Below, in pieces: positions 34,992 through 43,916 of a DNA stretch of 64,000 nt. The notes under the pieces are model-generated. The model was given only the letters and a program-made list of their open reading frames with translations. It had not been told where the DNA came from and ran no database searches. Made by a program: the position numbers and the translations under genes. Location of the stretch: the NCBI RefSeq assembly GCF_023516505.1, contig NZ_JAMGBB010000001.1, forward strand, positions 434,001 through 498,000, in the 5' to 3' direction. This DNA comes from Sphingomonas brevis. GTDB taxonomy: Bacteria; Pseudomonadota; Alphaproteobacteria; Sphingomonadales; Sphingomonadaceae. The first letter of the stretch is position 1. The number at the start of each line of letters is the position of its first letter.

Positions 34992-36500
34992 ATGGTCGCG
35001 ACCGTGGCCACCGTCGCCTACCTTGGGCTCGAAGCAAGAGCTGTCGAAGTCCAGGTCCAGCTTTCGGCGGGACTTCCCGCCTTCGTCATTGTCGGCCTGC
35101 CGGACAATGCGGTGCGAGAGAGCCGGGAGCGGGTTCGTGCCGCATTGAGCGCGATCGGCCTTGCGCTTCCGCCCAAGCGGATCACCGTCAACCTGTCGCC
35201 GGCCGACCTGCCGAAGGAAGGGTCGCACTTCGACCTGCCGATCGCCCTCGGCCTGCTGGCGGCGATCGGAGCGACGGATGCCGAAAGCCTATCGCACTAT
35301 GTCGCAGTCGGGGAGCTTGGCCTTGACGGACGCATCGCGGCCTCGCCCGGCGTGCTGCTGGCCGCGCTGCATGCAAGCGGGCAGGGGATGGGACTGATTT
35401 GCCCGGCAATCCAAGGCGCCGAGGCCGCCTGGGCCGGCAGTGTCGAGGTGCTCGCCGCGCCGGACCTGCTGGCCTTGCTATCCCATCTCAAGGGGACGCA
35501 GCTCCTCCGCCCGCCGGAACCGGGCGAGGCCGAGCCGGCGGTCGGAGGTCCCGACCTGAAGCAGGTCAAGGGACAGGAGGTCGCGAAACGGGCCTTGGAG
35601 ATCGCCGCGGCCGGCGGACACAATCTGTTGATGAGCGGTCCGCCAGGTGCGGGAAAGTCACTGCTTGCCGCTTGCCTGCCGGGGATATTGCCCCCGCTTG
35701 AACCGTCCGAAGCGCTGGAAGTGTCGATGGTCGCCAGTGTCGCCGGTGAGCTGGAGGGCGGCCGCCTCCGCCGGCGCCGCCCGTTCCGTTCTCCGCACCA
35801 CAGTGCCTCGATGCCGGCGCTGGTCGGCGGCGGGCTCAAGGTCCGCCCCGGCGAAATCAGCCTGGCTCATTTGGGAGTGTTGTTCCTCGACGAGCTCCCC
35901 GAATTCCAGCGGACCGTGCTCGATTCGCTGAGGCAGCCGCTGGAGACCGGGACCGTCAGCGTGGCGCGGGCCAACATGCACGTCACCTTTCCGGCGCGCG
36001 TGCAGATGGTGGCGGCGATGAATCCCTGTCGCTGCGGGCATCTCGGTGACCCGGCCCTCGCCTGCGCCCGCGCCCCGCGCTGCGCGGCCGACTATCAGGC
36101 CAAGGTTTCAGGACCTCTGCTTGACCGGATCGACCTCCACGTCGAGGTGCAGGGAGTTAGTGCCGCTGACCTGACCCTGCCGCCGCCCGCTGAGGGCAGC
36201 GATGCGGTGGCCAGGCGCGTCGCCAACGCCAGGTCCGTGCAATCGCGCCGGTTCAACGGCAATGGAGTGAGGACCAACGCCGAAGCCGACGGCGAGCTGC
36301 TCGATTCGATCGCAACGCCCGATGAGCCCGGTCGCAAGCTGCTGGCCGACGCGGCGGCAGCCATGCGGCTGAGCGCGCGCGGCTACCATCGCGTGCTTCG
36401 CGTCGCCCGCACCATCGCCGACCTGGCCGGGTTGGAGACAGTCGGACGCATCCATGTCGCGGAGGCCCTGAGCTATCGGCGGCAGGCGCCGCGCAACTAA
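34992..36500 (+). CDS. comM: YifB/ComM family Mg-chelatase-like AAA+ ATPase
   Basis: A hexameric helicase that in competent bacteria drives branch migration during integration of transformed DNA. The 502 residues have an N-terminal Lon-like part (GLPAFVIVGLPDNAVRESRERV), the AAA+ core with Walker A SGPPGAGKSLLAACLPGILP and Walker B GVLFLDELPEF, a zinc-like MNPCRCGHLGD...C...C segment, and the C-terminal Mg-chelatase domain (RIDLHVEV, ARGYHRVLRVARTIADL). Start ATG 34992. With dprA it suggests uptake or recombination of foreign DNA, though comM is widely kept. Confidence 0.94.
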   Translation: MVATVATVAYLGLEARAVEVQVQLSAGLPAFVIVGLPDNAVRESRERVRAALSAIGLALPPKRITVNLSPADLPKEGSHFDLPIALGLLAAIGATDAESLSHYVAVGELGLDGRIAASPGVLLAALHASGQGMGLICPAIQGAEAAWAGSVEVLAAPDLLALLSHLKGTQLLRPPEPGEAEPAVGGPDLKQVKGQEVAKRALEIAAAGGHNLLMSGPPGAGKSLLAACLPGILPPLEPSEALEVSMVASVAGELEGGRLRRRRPFRSPHHSASMPALVGGGLKVRPGEISLAHLGVLFLDELPEFQRTVLDSLRQPLETGTVSVARANMHVTFPARVQMVAAMNPCRCGHLGDPALACARAPRCAADYQAKVSGPLLDRIDLHVEVQGVSAADLTLPPPAEGSDAVARRVANARSVQSRRFNGNGVRTNAEADGELLDSIATPDEPGRKLLADAAAAMRLSARGYHRVLRVARTIADLAGLETVGRIHVAEALSYRRQAPRN

Positions 36501-36529
36501 TTGCCATCGGCAAAAGGCTCGGCTAGCAG
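36501..36529 (+). promoter_or_regulatory. Probable tRNA-Leu promoter (TTGCCA-17-TAGCAG)
   Basis: TTGCCA directly follows the comM stop codon; after 17 nt comes TAGCAG (36524-36529), ending 11 nt before the mature tRNA. The TAG-type -10 box is shared with the tRNA-Asp promoter. Confidence 0.5.
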
Positions 36530-36540
36530 CGTCGCCGCGT

Positions 36541-36625
36541 GCCCCCGTGGCGGAATTGGTAGACGCGCTCGACTCAAAATCGAGTTCCGCAAGGAGTGTC
36601 CGTTCGAGTCGGACCGGGGGCACCA
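36541..36625 (+). tRNA. tRNA-Leu (anticodon CAA)
   Basis: An 85-nt class II tRNA reading UUG. The acceptor stem GCCCCCG pairs with CGGGGGC (36615-36621), followed by A and an encoded CCA. The anticodon stem CTCGA/TCGAG holds the loop CTCAAAA, giving anticodon CAA. A long variable arm is present, and the T-loop is TTCGAGT. It is flanked by comM and a membrane transporter gene. Just after it (36639-36655) is a 7-bp stem, CCAGTCT-GGG-AGACTGG, that may help 3' processing. Confidence 0.97.
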
Positions 36626-36738
36626 GCAACAGGCGCAGCCAGTCTGGGAGACTGGCGAGCATGTGGCTCCGGCCTAGTCCAAAAATCCCAGCATCCGCGC
36701 CATCTGGCGGCCAACTTAATGTTGATTAAGATGGGGCG

Positions 36739-37896
36739 ATGGACGTGCGCCCAGACACACCCGCCGATTCGCCCTCGACCGATATGGAGGCGTTGCAGGT
36801 AAAGCGCGTCCGGCTGCTGGCTTCACTGACGCTGATGGCCGGTGTCGGCCTTATCCTCGCCCTGCCATTCGCCCTTCGCGCAGGCGCCGAATTCTTCCTG
36901 CCGGTGACCGCGGCGCTGGTCGTCGCAATTGCCTTGGTGCCAATGCTGGAATGGTTCGAGCGGCGCGGCGTCCCGTCGAAGCTGGCATCGCTGCTGTGCG
37001 TTCTGGTGTTCCTGGCGATCGCCATCTTCGCGATGGCGGCAATCATCTATCCGGCGATCGACTGGGTCGCGCTGATCCCGCAGCGGATCAACCGGGTGAC
37101 CGATGCTCTGGCGCCGTTGCTCGACCTTTATTCGAACCTCGAGAAATTCATCGACAAGACGGCAGCTCGAATTTCGTTAGAGGCCAGCGAGGCCCGCACG
37201 GTGCGGGTCGAGACGCCCAATTCGCTGCTGGGCATCATCACCGCGTCGGCGCCGCATGCCGCGGTCCAGCTGTTCTTCGCGCTGCTGGTGATCTATTTCT
37301 TCCTCGCCGGCTGGACCGGCATGCGCAAGCGCACGATCGTCAGCCGCGGCAGCTTCGAGGGTGCTTTGACGACCGCCCGGGTCATCCAGCAGACGGTTGA
37401 CGCGACCTCGACCTACATCGGCACGATCACCGTCATCAACGTCTGCCTCGGCGCGCTGACCGCGGCCATCCTGTGGGCACTGGGCATGGATTCGCCCGTC
37501 ATGTGGGGCGGCATTGTCGCGGTGCTCAATTATATCCCTTACCTGGGTCCCATCGCGGCCGCGGCGTTGCTTGCGCTTGGCGGCCTGATGACCTTCGTCG
37601 ATCCCTGGGCAGCGATGCTCCCGCCGCTGATTTTCATTTCGCTTCATATGATCGAAGCCAATGTGTTCACGCCGCTGGTGATCGGGCATCGGCTGACAAT
37701 CAATCCGCTGCTGATCCTTGTTTCGCTGTCATTCTGGGCCTGGGTATGGGGCACGACGGGGGCGCTGCTGGCCGTCCCGCTGCTGATTATTTTCAAGACC
37801 GTGTTCGCCGCCGCGGGCACTCCGGACATCGCCGGTTTCCTGTTCGAGGACGGGACCCTGACCCATGTCGGCGAAGAGGAAGAAAAAGAAAGCTGA
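36739..37896 (+). CDS. AI-2E (PerM) family transporter
   Basis: The 385 residues have about eight membrane helices in the usual arrangement: two near the N-terminus, a long soluble loop (about residues 115-170), then VIYFFLAGWTGMRKR and the conserved late part GGIVAVLNYIPYLGP, FISLHMIEANVFTPLVIG, INPLLILVSLSFWAWVWG. Members export autoinducer-2 or act as sodium/proton antiporters; the substrate is not known here. The C-terminus is strongly acidic (EEEEKES). ATG 36739. Confidence 0.9.
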   Translation: MDVRPDTPADSPSTDMEALQVKRVRLLASLTLMAGVGLILALPFALRAGAEFFLPVTAALVVAIALVPMLEWFERRGVPSKLASLLCVLVFLAIAIFAMAAIIYPAIDWVALIPQRINRVTDALAPLLDLYSNLEKFIDKTAARISLEASEARTVRVETPNSLLGIITASAPHAAVQLFFALLVIYFFLAGWTGMRKRTIVSRGSFEGALTTARVIQQTVDATSTYIGTITVINVCLGALTAAILWALGMDSPVMWGGIVAVLNYIPYLGPIAAAALLALGGLMTFVDPWAAMLPPLIFISLHMIEANVFTPLVIGHRLTINPLLILVSLSFWAWVWGTTGALLAVPLLIIFKTVFAAAGTPDIAGFLFEDGTLTHVGEEEEKES

Positions 37897-37901
37897 GCTT
37901 G

Positions 37902-37930
37902 TTGACAGGGTGGGGCGGCTCTCCTAGTTG
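37902..37930 (+). promoter_or_regulatory. Probable tRNA-Asp promoter (TTGACA-17-TAGTTG)
   Basis: A perfect TTGACA at 37902-37907, 17-nt spacer, then TAGTTG at 37925-37930. Transcription would start about 12 nt before the mature tRNA end at 37950. Confidence 0.6.
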
Positions 37931-37949
37931 CGCCGCCTCAGCCCAAAGC

Positions 37950-38026
<77 letters not shown>

Positions 38027-38035
38027 TTCATTCTT

Positions 38036-39163
38036 TTACGAACCGCCCGATTCCGCCAGTTGAGGCTGCGTCGATGACGTGGTCGAGCTGGCCACCGCGC
38101 TTCCCGTCCCCTCCGTTGACCGCCCAAACGGACGTTCTGCCGCGTGCGTACCGCCGTCGAGCGCAAACTTCAGATTGTCCGAAGCGGCGACCCGCTGGAC
38201 ATAGTCGACATGCTTGACCTTCTCGACCGCTTCGCGGGCTTCGGGCGTGAACAACAGCCGGACGCGGCCGTCCTTGCCCTCGATCAGCTTGGCGGCAGCC
38301 GCCTCGAGCTTCTCGACAGTGGTTGCGGAGGCCGTCAACGGGGTGAGGCTGTGCGGCGCGCTTAGCGCGGCGAGGCGCAATGCCGACGGATTGCCTTCGA
38401 CCGCAGTCCAACGATCGTTGAACGCGGCGGGACGGCCCCAACCGCCGGGCCAGCGATAGAAGATGTGTGCTCCCTGGACGCTGGTCTTGACCAGGCTCGA
38501 GGCCCAGTAGGGGACGACATAGTTGGCATGGTAATGGGTGGCGAGGCCGACCGGCGCGTACACCGCGCCCTTCAACGCCTCATCCGCCACCTTGCGGGCG
38601 CGATTCCACAGGTCCGGCAACGGCGCGCGCGCCATCGAACCATCGCAAGTGAAGGTGAATTGGCAGCCGGTGGCGCGGGTGGAGCCTTCATAAACGACGC
38701 CGCAGACGCTGTTGGGGAAGGCCGGATGGCGGACGCGATTTAGAATGACCTGCGCCACGCCCCGCTGGCCGTCAGTCGGCTCCTGCGCTGCCTCGTAATA
38801 AATGGCGCTGGTCAGGCACTCCAATGCCCTGGCACGCGTCTCCGCCGAGGAATTGCCAAAGGCGAACGGCGTCGCGGCCGGATTCGGCCCAGTCGCTAGC
38901 GGAATGGTGGCATTGACCTGCAGCGCGGTCGCCGGCGCGAGGTCGCGGATCTGGTTGGGCAGCGGCTTGGCCAGCGGAACCGCCGGCTGAGCTTCCGTTT
39001 CCGTCGATCCAAAGGATGGGAGAACGGGCGTTGCTCCGCTGACCCCGGCGAGCGCCAGCAAGGCGGCGCCGAGCAGCCCGACCGCGATGGTTTCACGCGG
39101 ATGGGTCTGCCAAGGGCGTGCCGCCAGAATTGCCTGGGGCCGGAAGGGTAAGCTCATTTGCAT
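38036..39163 (-). CDS. Cell wall hydrolase, SleB/CwlJ family
   Basis: The 375 residues have an N-terminal membrane anchor (about residues 24-45), a linker, and a SleB-type hydrolase domain (LECLTSAIYYEAAQEPTDGQ with the key Glu, GVAQVILNRVRHPAFPNSVC, GCQFTFTCDG, THYHANYVVPYWA). In non-spore-formers these enzymes cut peptidoglycan during growth. The C-terminal 110 residues are low in known motifs and end Ser/Thr-rich. The ATG at 39163 or two codons later is used. Confidence 0.9.
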   Translation of the reverse strand: MQMSLPFRPQAILAARPWQTHPRETIAVGLLGAALLALAGVSGATPVLPSFGSTETEAQPAVPLAKPLPNQIRDLAPATALQVNATIPLATGPNPAATPFAFGNSSAETRARALECLTSAIYYEAAQEPTDGQRGVAQVILNRVRHPAFPNSVCGVVYEGSTRATGCQFTFTCDGSMARAPLPDLWNRARKVADEALKGAVYAPVGLATHYHANYVVPYWASSLVKTSVQGAHIFYRWPGGWGRPAAFNDRWTAVEGNPSALRLAALSAPHSLTPLTASATTVEKLEAAAAKLIEGKDGRVRLLFTPEAREAVEKVKHVDYVQRVAASDNLKFALDGGTHAAERPFGRSTEGTGSAVASSTTSSTQPQLAESGGS

Positions 39164-39248
39164 CGTCGGGAAGCGGTGAATTGGTGACCCAATACACTAA
39201 AATCAATGAACCTTCGACGAACGGTTCGTTTCAGGGACTGAAAGGCCG

Positions 39249-39464
39249 TCAGGCGCGGAATTTTCCCGTTTCCATCCACCGAAGAAGCGGCTTTAGCGGC
39301 AAAATCCATGCGATTCCCGCAACCAGGTAGAAGATCGTCTGTACCAGGACCGGCCAGCGGCCGACGGTTCCGGCAAGCGACGCTACCAGCACCCCCCACA
39401 CCGCGATCAGCGCGAGAATGGCGAAGATTCCGGCCGGTTTGCGCCAGCTTGGCTCGGCCTTCAC
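39249..39464 (-). CDS. DUF2842 family small membrane protein
   Basis: This 71-residue protein has two membrane helices and the family pattern EPSWRKPAGIFAILALIAVW then GRWPVLVQTIFYLVAGIAWI and a final LRWMETG. DUF2842 is found in alphaproteobacteria; its function is unknown. The GTG at 39464 overlaps the stop of the cyclo-ligase gene (GTGA), so it is translated together with it. Confidence 0.85.
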   Translation of the reverse strand: MKAEPSWRKPAGIFAILALIAVWGVLVASLAGTVGRWPVLVQTIFYLVAGIAWILPLKPLLRWMETGKFRA

Positions 39465-40051
39465 CGATACATCTCCAGCCCATCAGGTGACGCGAAACCG
39501 TCAAGCGTCACGTCCCAATGATCGGCGGGTATCTCCTCATCCAGCTTCTGCACGCTCCAGCCGACGCCGATCAGCAGGGCGCCATGCTCCCGCAATTTGC
39601 CCAGGACCCGATCATAATGGCCTTTGCCCTGTCCCAGCCTGGTGCCGTGCCGGTCGATCGCGACAAGCGGAACCAGCACCAGGTCGGGAAAGACCTCCGG
39701 TGCATCGAGCGGCGGCTGGAAACAGGCCCAGGGACCGGATTCGGTCGGATCGCCGGCAAGAAAGCGGAAATTGCTCTGATGGTCGGCAAAGGCCGGATAG
39801 GCGACGACTGATCCGCTGTGGGCGGCCGCCTCCATCGCCGGGAGCGGGCTGATTTCGCTTGGCAGCGGGCAATAGCCGCCGATCACGCGCGACTGGGCAA
39901 TCAATGGCTTCAAGGCATCAGCAAGTTTGAGCTCGAGCGCGCCGCGATCGTCGCGGCCGAGCGACTCGATGAAGGTCCGGCGCTGCTCGCGCGCCTCCCT
40001 GCGCAAGGTGACCTTGTCGGCCGCTAGAGAAGGATGTGACGGGACCACCAT
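39461..40051 (-). CDS. fau: 5-formyltetrahydrofolate cyclo-ligase
   Basis: It converts 5-formyl-THF to 5,10-methenyl-THF with ATP. The 196 residues contain the N-terminal KVTLRREAREQRR, YCPLPSEISPLPAM, and the signature VPLVAIDRHGTRLGQGKGHYDR. The ATG at 40051 gives the usual length; the frame extends 11 codons further. Its place downstream of zapA and a structured gap is the classic zapA-ssrS-fau (ygfA) order, in which 6S RNA lies between. Confidence 0.92.
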   Translation of the reverse strand: MVVPSHPSLAADKVTLRREAREQRRTFIESLGRDDRGALELKLADALKPLIAQSRVIGGYCPLPSEISPLPAMEAAAHSGSVVAYPAFADHQSNFRFLAGDPTESGPWACFQPPLDAPEVFPDLVLVPLVAIDRHGTRLGQGKGHYDRVLGKLREHGALLIGVGWSVQKLDEEIPADHWDVTLDGFASPDGLEMYR

Positions 40052-40054
40052 GGG

Positions 40055-40193
40055 CCGTTTGCCGGAAATCCTCTGACGCCACAACGTCAGGTGGGCGCCG
40101 TGTGCATTGGGCCAGGGCCCAAACAGGGACAGCTCCCGTTCGGATTACATCGCCTCAGGGATAACTCAAGGCTCGTACCGGGCAGACCCGTCG
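40055..40193 (-). ncRNA. ssrS: Probable 6S RNA
   Basis: The 151-bp gap between zapA and fau on the minus strand is where 6S RNA, the regulator that mimics an open promoter for sigma-70 polymerase, lies in many proteobacteria. The gap is rich in complementary stretches: GGGTCTGCC near the 5' end against GGC...GGCCC at the 3' end, an apical TTGGGC-CCTG-GCCCAA and a late CTGACG-N6-CGTCAG. A promoter-like pair overlaps the end of zapA. Exact ends are estimated; the 3' end nears the fau ATG. Covariance-model confirmation was not possible. Confidence 0.6.
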
Positions 40194-40199
40194 CCTACC

Positions 40200-40228
40200 T
40201 ACTTAGGCGTTGGCGTCGCTTCGCTCAA
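40200..40228 (-). promoter_or_regulatory. Probable 6S RNA promoter (TTGAGC-17-TAAGTA)
   Basis: On the minus strand TTGAGC (40228-40223), 17 nt, TAAGTA (40205-40200), overlapping the final codons and stop of zapA. A start near 40193 fits a free-standing RNA gene. Confidence 0.45.
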
Positions 40229-40517
40229 GGCTGTCGGCAAGCGATTCGAGCCGATCGGCGAGGCGGCTGGTCCGATCGATCAACGCTTCATCGGGTCCCT
40301 TGGGAAGCTCGAACTCCTTCCCGTCGACGATCTGGTCGGCCAGCAACAGCGCCGCAAACAGCAGCTGGCGCGATTCGGACAAGGTGCCGAGCCCGGCCAG
40401 CGCTTCCCGGCTTTTCTGGTCGACCATCGCGCCGGCGCGCCGCAGCGTTTCCTCCTCGCCGTTACGGCATGCGACCTTGTAGGGGCGACCGGCGATGGTC
40501 AGCTCGACCTCAGCCAT
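40203..40517 (-). CDS. zapA: Cell division protein ZapA
   Basis: ZapA crosslinks FtsZ filaments at the division ring. The 104 residues begin AEVELTIAGRPYKVACRNGE, the globular part, and continue into a long helix (REALAGLGTLSESRQLLFAA) that forms the dimer coiled coil, ending in a Leu-zipper-like DRTSRLADRLESLADSLER. The ATG at 40517 overlaps the stop of the small upstream gene by one base, so the two are coupled. Confidence 0.92.
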   Translation of the reverse strand: MAEVELTIAGRPYKVACRNGEEETLRRAGAMVDQKSREALAGLGTLSESRQLLFAALLLADQIVDGKEFELPKGPDEALIDRTSRLADRLESLADSLERSDANA

Positions 40518-40690
40518 CAGTGACCCGCCTCGCGAATGATGATGTCGAGCTCGGCCAGCGCATCGGCAACCTGGGCCCGAAGCGCCTGGTCCTTGCCGTC
40601 ACCCATCGTTCCACGCTCGACCGCGCGTTCGATGCGGAGCAATGCTCGCTCGGCCCGATCCATGGCTTCTTCCAAGGGCGTATTGCTCAT
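40517..40690 (-). CDS. Small coiled-coil protein upstream of zapA
   Basis: The 57 residues (MSNTPLEEAMDRAERALLRI...LDIIIREAGH) are almost all helix with heptad-like Leu, Ile and Ala spacing and many charges. It overlaps zapA by one base, which suggests a linked role in cell division, possibly in partnership with ZapA. The family is not known to me by name; similar short genes precede zapA in Sphingomonadales. The ATG at 40690 is used; upstream codons run into the intergenic region toward tkt. Confidence 0.6.
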   Translation of the reverse strand: MSNTPLEEAMDRAERALLRIERAVERGTMGDGKDQALRAQVADALAELDIIIREAGH

Positions 40691-40740
40691 GGTTGAGAAG
40701 GCGTAGCAGATTGCAGAGGCTCTGCAAGAACCTGCTAAGG

Positions 40741-40769
40741 TTGACGTCACGCCATGTCGCGACAATAGG
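40741..40769 (+). promoter_or_regulatory. Probable tkt promoter (TTGACG-17-AATAGG)
   Basis: TTGACG at 40741-40746, 17-nt spacer, AATAGG at 40764-40769, about 55 nt before the tkt ATG. It would drive the tkt-gap-pgk-fba unit. Confidence 0.45.
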
Positions 40770-40824
40770 CACGAAGCCATCGGCCAGCCGAATCCCCCGC
40801 CCCGGCCGACCCATGGGAGATTTC

Positions 40825-42810
40825 ATGCCGACGCAACGCCGACTCGCCAACGCCATTCGTGCCCTGGCGATGGATGCGGTTGAGGCCGCCAACAGCGGCC
40901 ATCCGGGCATGCCGATGGGCATGGCCGACGCCGCCACCGCACTCTTCACACGCCATCTGAAGTATGACCCGGCCGATCCGCATTGGCCGGACCGCGACCG
41001 GTTCGTCCTGTCGGCGGGACATGGGTCGATGCTGATCTACGCGCTGCTGCACCTGACCGGCTATGCGCGCCCGACGATCGAGGACATCCGACACTTCCGC
41101 CAGCTGCACAGCCCGTGCGCCGGCCATCCGGAAAGCTTCGAGCTGGCCGGAATCGAAACCACCACGGGTCCCCTGGGCCAGGGACTTGCCGCGTCGGTCG
41201 GCATGGCGATCGCCGAGCGGCATCTGAACGCCGTCTATGGCGACGATCTGGTCGATCACCGCACCTTCGTCATCGCCGGCGACGGGTGCCTGATGGAAGG
41301 CATCAATCATGAAGCGGCAGGCCTGGCCGGGCATCTGAAGCTTGGCCGGCTTATCGTCCTGTGGGACGACAACAAGATCACGATTGACGGTTCGACCGAG
41401 CTCAGCCGCAACGAGGATGTCCTGGCTCGCTACGATGCGATGGGCTGGCACACGCTGGAATGCGACGGGCTCGACTCGGCAAAAGTGTCCAAGGCCATCG
41501 ACCAGGCGGTGGCTGACCTGCGGCCGTCGCTGATCCGCTGCAAGACGATCATCGGCTATGGCGCGCCCAACAAGCAGGGCACTGCCGCGACCCATGGCTC
41601 GCCGCTTGGTGCCGACGAAGTAGCCGCGGCTCGCAAGGAGCTTGGCTGGGATAACCCGCCGTTCGAAGTTCCCGACGACGTCGCAAAGGCCTGGCGCGAA
41701 GCCGGCGCGCGGGGCGGCAAGGATCGGGCCGAATGGCTTCAGCGCCTGAAGGACAGCGGCAAGGCGCAGGAATTCAACGATCGTATGGCCGGCAAGGTCG
41801 ATAATGGCTGGCTGGCATCATATCTCGACAAGCTGCTGGCCGATCCGCCCAAGGTCGCGACGCGCAAGGCGTCGGAAATGGCGCTTGAGGCAATCAATGA
41901 TGCGATTCCGGCAACGATCGGCGGTTCGGCCGACCTCACCGGTTCGAACAATACCAAGACCAAGGCGATGCAGACGCTCGACGCATCCAATTATGGCGGG
42001 CGCTATATCTATTACGGAATCCGCGAATTCGGCATGGCCGCCGCGATGAATGGCATGGCGCAGCACGGCGGAGTCACGCCCTATGGAGGCACCTTCCTGG
42101 TCTTCTCCGACTATAGCCGTCCGGCAATCCGGCTCGGCGCGCTGTCGGGTGCCAAGGTGATCCACGTCATGACCCATGACTCGATCGGCCTTGGCGAGGA
42201 CGGCCCGACCCACCAGCCGATCGAGCATTTGCAGTCGCTCCGCGCCATGCCTGGCCTTCACGTCTACCGGCCGGCTGACGCGGTCGAAACCGCCGAATGC
42301 TGGCATGCCGCGCTCGATAATGATGGGCCGAGCCTGCTTGCCTTGTCGCGGCAAAACCTGTCGCCTGTCCGGACCAAGCGGATGGGTGAGAATCTTTGCG
42401 CCAAGGGCGGCTATCGGCTGAAAGCTGCCGAAGCGGACCGCAAGGTGATCCTGATCGCCACCGGGTCCGAGGTCGAAATCGCGCTGGGCGTGGCGGCGAA
42501 GCTGGAAGGCGAGGGGATCGGCGCCGACGTCGTCTCCATGCCCTGCACCGAAGCGTTCGACGCGCAGCCGGCCAGCTATCGCGAGGACCTTCTTCCCGAC
42601 GTTTCCAACCGCGAAATTCTTCGCGTGTCGATCGAGGCCGGGACGACATTCGGCTGGGAGCGCTACACCGGCCTCCATGGCCTTCGTATCGGTATCGACA
42701 GGTTCGGCGCGTCCGCCCCGGCCGTCGATCTCTATGAATTTTTCGGGCTGACCGTGCCCAAGATCACGGGCCGCGTGCTCGACCACATCAAAGTTAGGGA
42801 GATTGCATGA
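40825..42810 (+). CDS. tkt: Transketolase
   Basis: A thiamine-diphosphate enzyme moving two-carbon units in the pentose phosphate pathway. The 661 residues have the N-terminal TPP domain ([38 protein letters not shown]), the pyrimidine-binding domain with the catalytic Glu in [14 protein letters not shown], the signature [19 protein letters not shown], and the C-terminal domain. ATG 40825 follows GGGAGA. Its stop overlaps the gap start (ATGA), so it leads a coupled glycolytic operon. Confidence 0.97.
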   Translation: MPTQRRLANAIRALAMDAVEAANSGHPGMPMGMADAATALFTRHLKYDPADPHWPDRDRFVLSAGHGSMLIYALLHLTGYARPTIEDIRHFRQLHSPCAGHPESFELAGIETTTGPLGQGLAASVGMAIAERHLNAVYGDDLVDHRTFVIAGDGCLMEGINHEAAGLAGHLKLGRLIVLWDDNKITIDGSTELSRNEDVLARYDAMGWHTLECDGLDSAKVSKAIDQAVADLRPSLIRCKTIIGYGAPNKQGTAATHGSPLGADEVAAARKELGWDNPPFEVPDDVAKAWREAGARGGKDRAEWLQRLKDSGKAQEFNDRMAGKVDNGWLASYLDKLLADPPKVATRKASEMALEAINDAIPATIGGSADLTGSNNTKTKAMQTLDASNYGGRYIYYGIREFGMAAAMNGMAQHGGVTPYGGTFLVFSDYSRPAIRLGALSGAKVIHVMTHDSIGLGEDGPTHQPIEHLQSLRAMPGLHVYRPADAVETAECWHAALDNDGPSLLALSRQNLSPVRTKRMGENLCAKGGYRLKAAEADRKVILIATGSEVEIALGVAAKLEGEGIGADVVSMPCTEAFDAQPASYREDLLPDVSNREILRVSIEAGTTFGWERYTGLHGLRIGIDRFGASAPAVDLYEFFGLTVPKITGRVLDHIKVREIA

Positions 42811-43814
42811 CAAAAGTCGCCATCAATGGTTTCGGCCGCATCGGCCGCCTCGTCGCTCGCGCCATTCTGGAGCGCGACGACCACGGCCTCGAGCTGGTCG
42901 CGATCAATGACCTGGCCGACGCCAAGTCCAACGCGATGCTGTTCAAGCGCGACAGCGTCCACGGGGCGTTCCCGGGCGAGGTCAGTTCGGACGGCGATGC
43001 GATGGTCGTCAACGGCAAGCGGATCAAGGTGACCGCCGAGCGGGACCCGGCCAAGCTGCCGCATAAGGAACTGGGCGTCGAAGTCGCTCTCGAATGCACC
43101 GGCTTCTTCACCGACCGCGAGGGCGGACAAAAGCATCTCGACGCAGGCGCCAAGCGGGTGCTGATTTCGGCCCCGGCCAAGGGTGCCGACCTGACCGTCG
43201 TCTATGGCGTAAACCACGACAAGCTGACGGCAGCGCACACGATCGTGTCCAACGCCAGCTGCACCACCAACTGCCTGGCGCCGGTCGCCAAGGTTTTGAA
43301 CGATTTGGTGGGGATCGAGCGCGGCCTCATGACCACGATCCACGCCTACACCAACGACCAGAAAATCCTCGACCAAATCCATCCGGACATGCGCCGCGCC
43401 CGTGCCGCCGCCATGTCGATCATCCCGACCACGACTGGCGCCGCGCGCGCAGTCGGTGAGGTTCTGCCCGAGCTCAAGGGCAAGCTCGACGGTTCGGCGG
43501 TGCGCGTGCCGACGCCCAACGTCAGCCTGATCGACCTGACCTTCACGCCCGGCCGCGATACGACCAAGGAAGAGATCAACGCCGCGCTCAAGGCCGCGTC
43601 GGAGAGCGGTCCGCTGAAGGGCATTCTCGCCTACACCGACGAGCCCCTGGTTTCGATCGATCTCAACGGCGACCCGGCCAGCTCGACCGTTGATAGCCTG
43701 GAAACCGCGGTTCTCGAAGGCAAGCTGGTCCGCGTCGTCAGCTGGTACGACAATGAGTGGGGCTTCTCCAACCGCATGGTCGACACAGCCGGCGCGATCG
43801 CCAAGTTGATTTAG
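42807..43814 (+). CDS. gap: Glyceraldehyde-3-phosphate dehydrogenase
   Basis: Oxidises glyceraldehyde-3-phosphate to 1,3-bisphosphoglycerate with NAD. The 335 residues contain the Rossmann start [16 protein letters not shown], the catalytic Cys C152 in [12 protein letters not shown] and H179 in [10 protein letters not shown], and the C-terminal [16 protein letters not shown]36-type residues (INDL) favour NAD. It overlaps tkt by 4 bp and is separated from pgk by a REP element. Confidence 0.97.
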   Translation: MTKVAINGFGRIGRLVARAILERDDHGLELVAINDLADAKSNAMLFKRDSVHGAFPGEVSSDGDAMVVNGKRIKVTAERDPAKLPHKELGVEVALECTGFFTDREGGQKHLDAGAKRVLISAPAKGADLTVVYGVNHDKLTAAHTIVSNASCTTNCLAPVAKVLNDLVGIERGLMTTIHAYTNDQKILDQIHPDMRRARAAAMSIIPTTTGAARAVGEVLPELKGKLDGSAVRVPTPNVSLIDLTFTPGRDTTKEEINAALKAASESGPLKGILAYTDEPLVSIDLNGDPASSTVDSLETAVLEGKLVRVVSWYDNEWGFSNRMVDTAGAIAKLI

Positions 43815-43828
43815 GCCACGCACCACCT

Positions 43829-43906
43829 CCGTTCGTCCCGAGCGCAGTCGAGGGACGGGGTGAGGCGGTCGTGCCAGCGCACCTCGACTTCGCTCGGTAC
43901 GAACGG
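43829..43906. repeat. REP-like palindrome (type B) between gap and pgk
   Basis: The arms CCGTTCGTCCCGAGCGCAGT and its partner ending CGCTCGGTACGAACGG match the element at 31591-31653. The zero frame continues open from the gap stop codon through the element to the pgk ATG, without a stop. No start codon overlaps the gap stop, so coupling in the manner of the other copies is not complete here. Confidence 0.85.
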
Positions 43907-43916
43907 AAGTTTATTG

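Noticed and set aside
36639-36655. Stem CCAGTCT-GGG-AGACTGG after tRNA-Leu as a terminator
   Set aside because: No T run follows; it is only noted in the tRNA entry.
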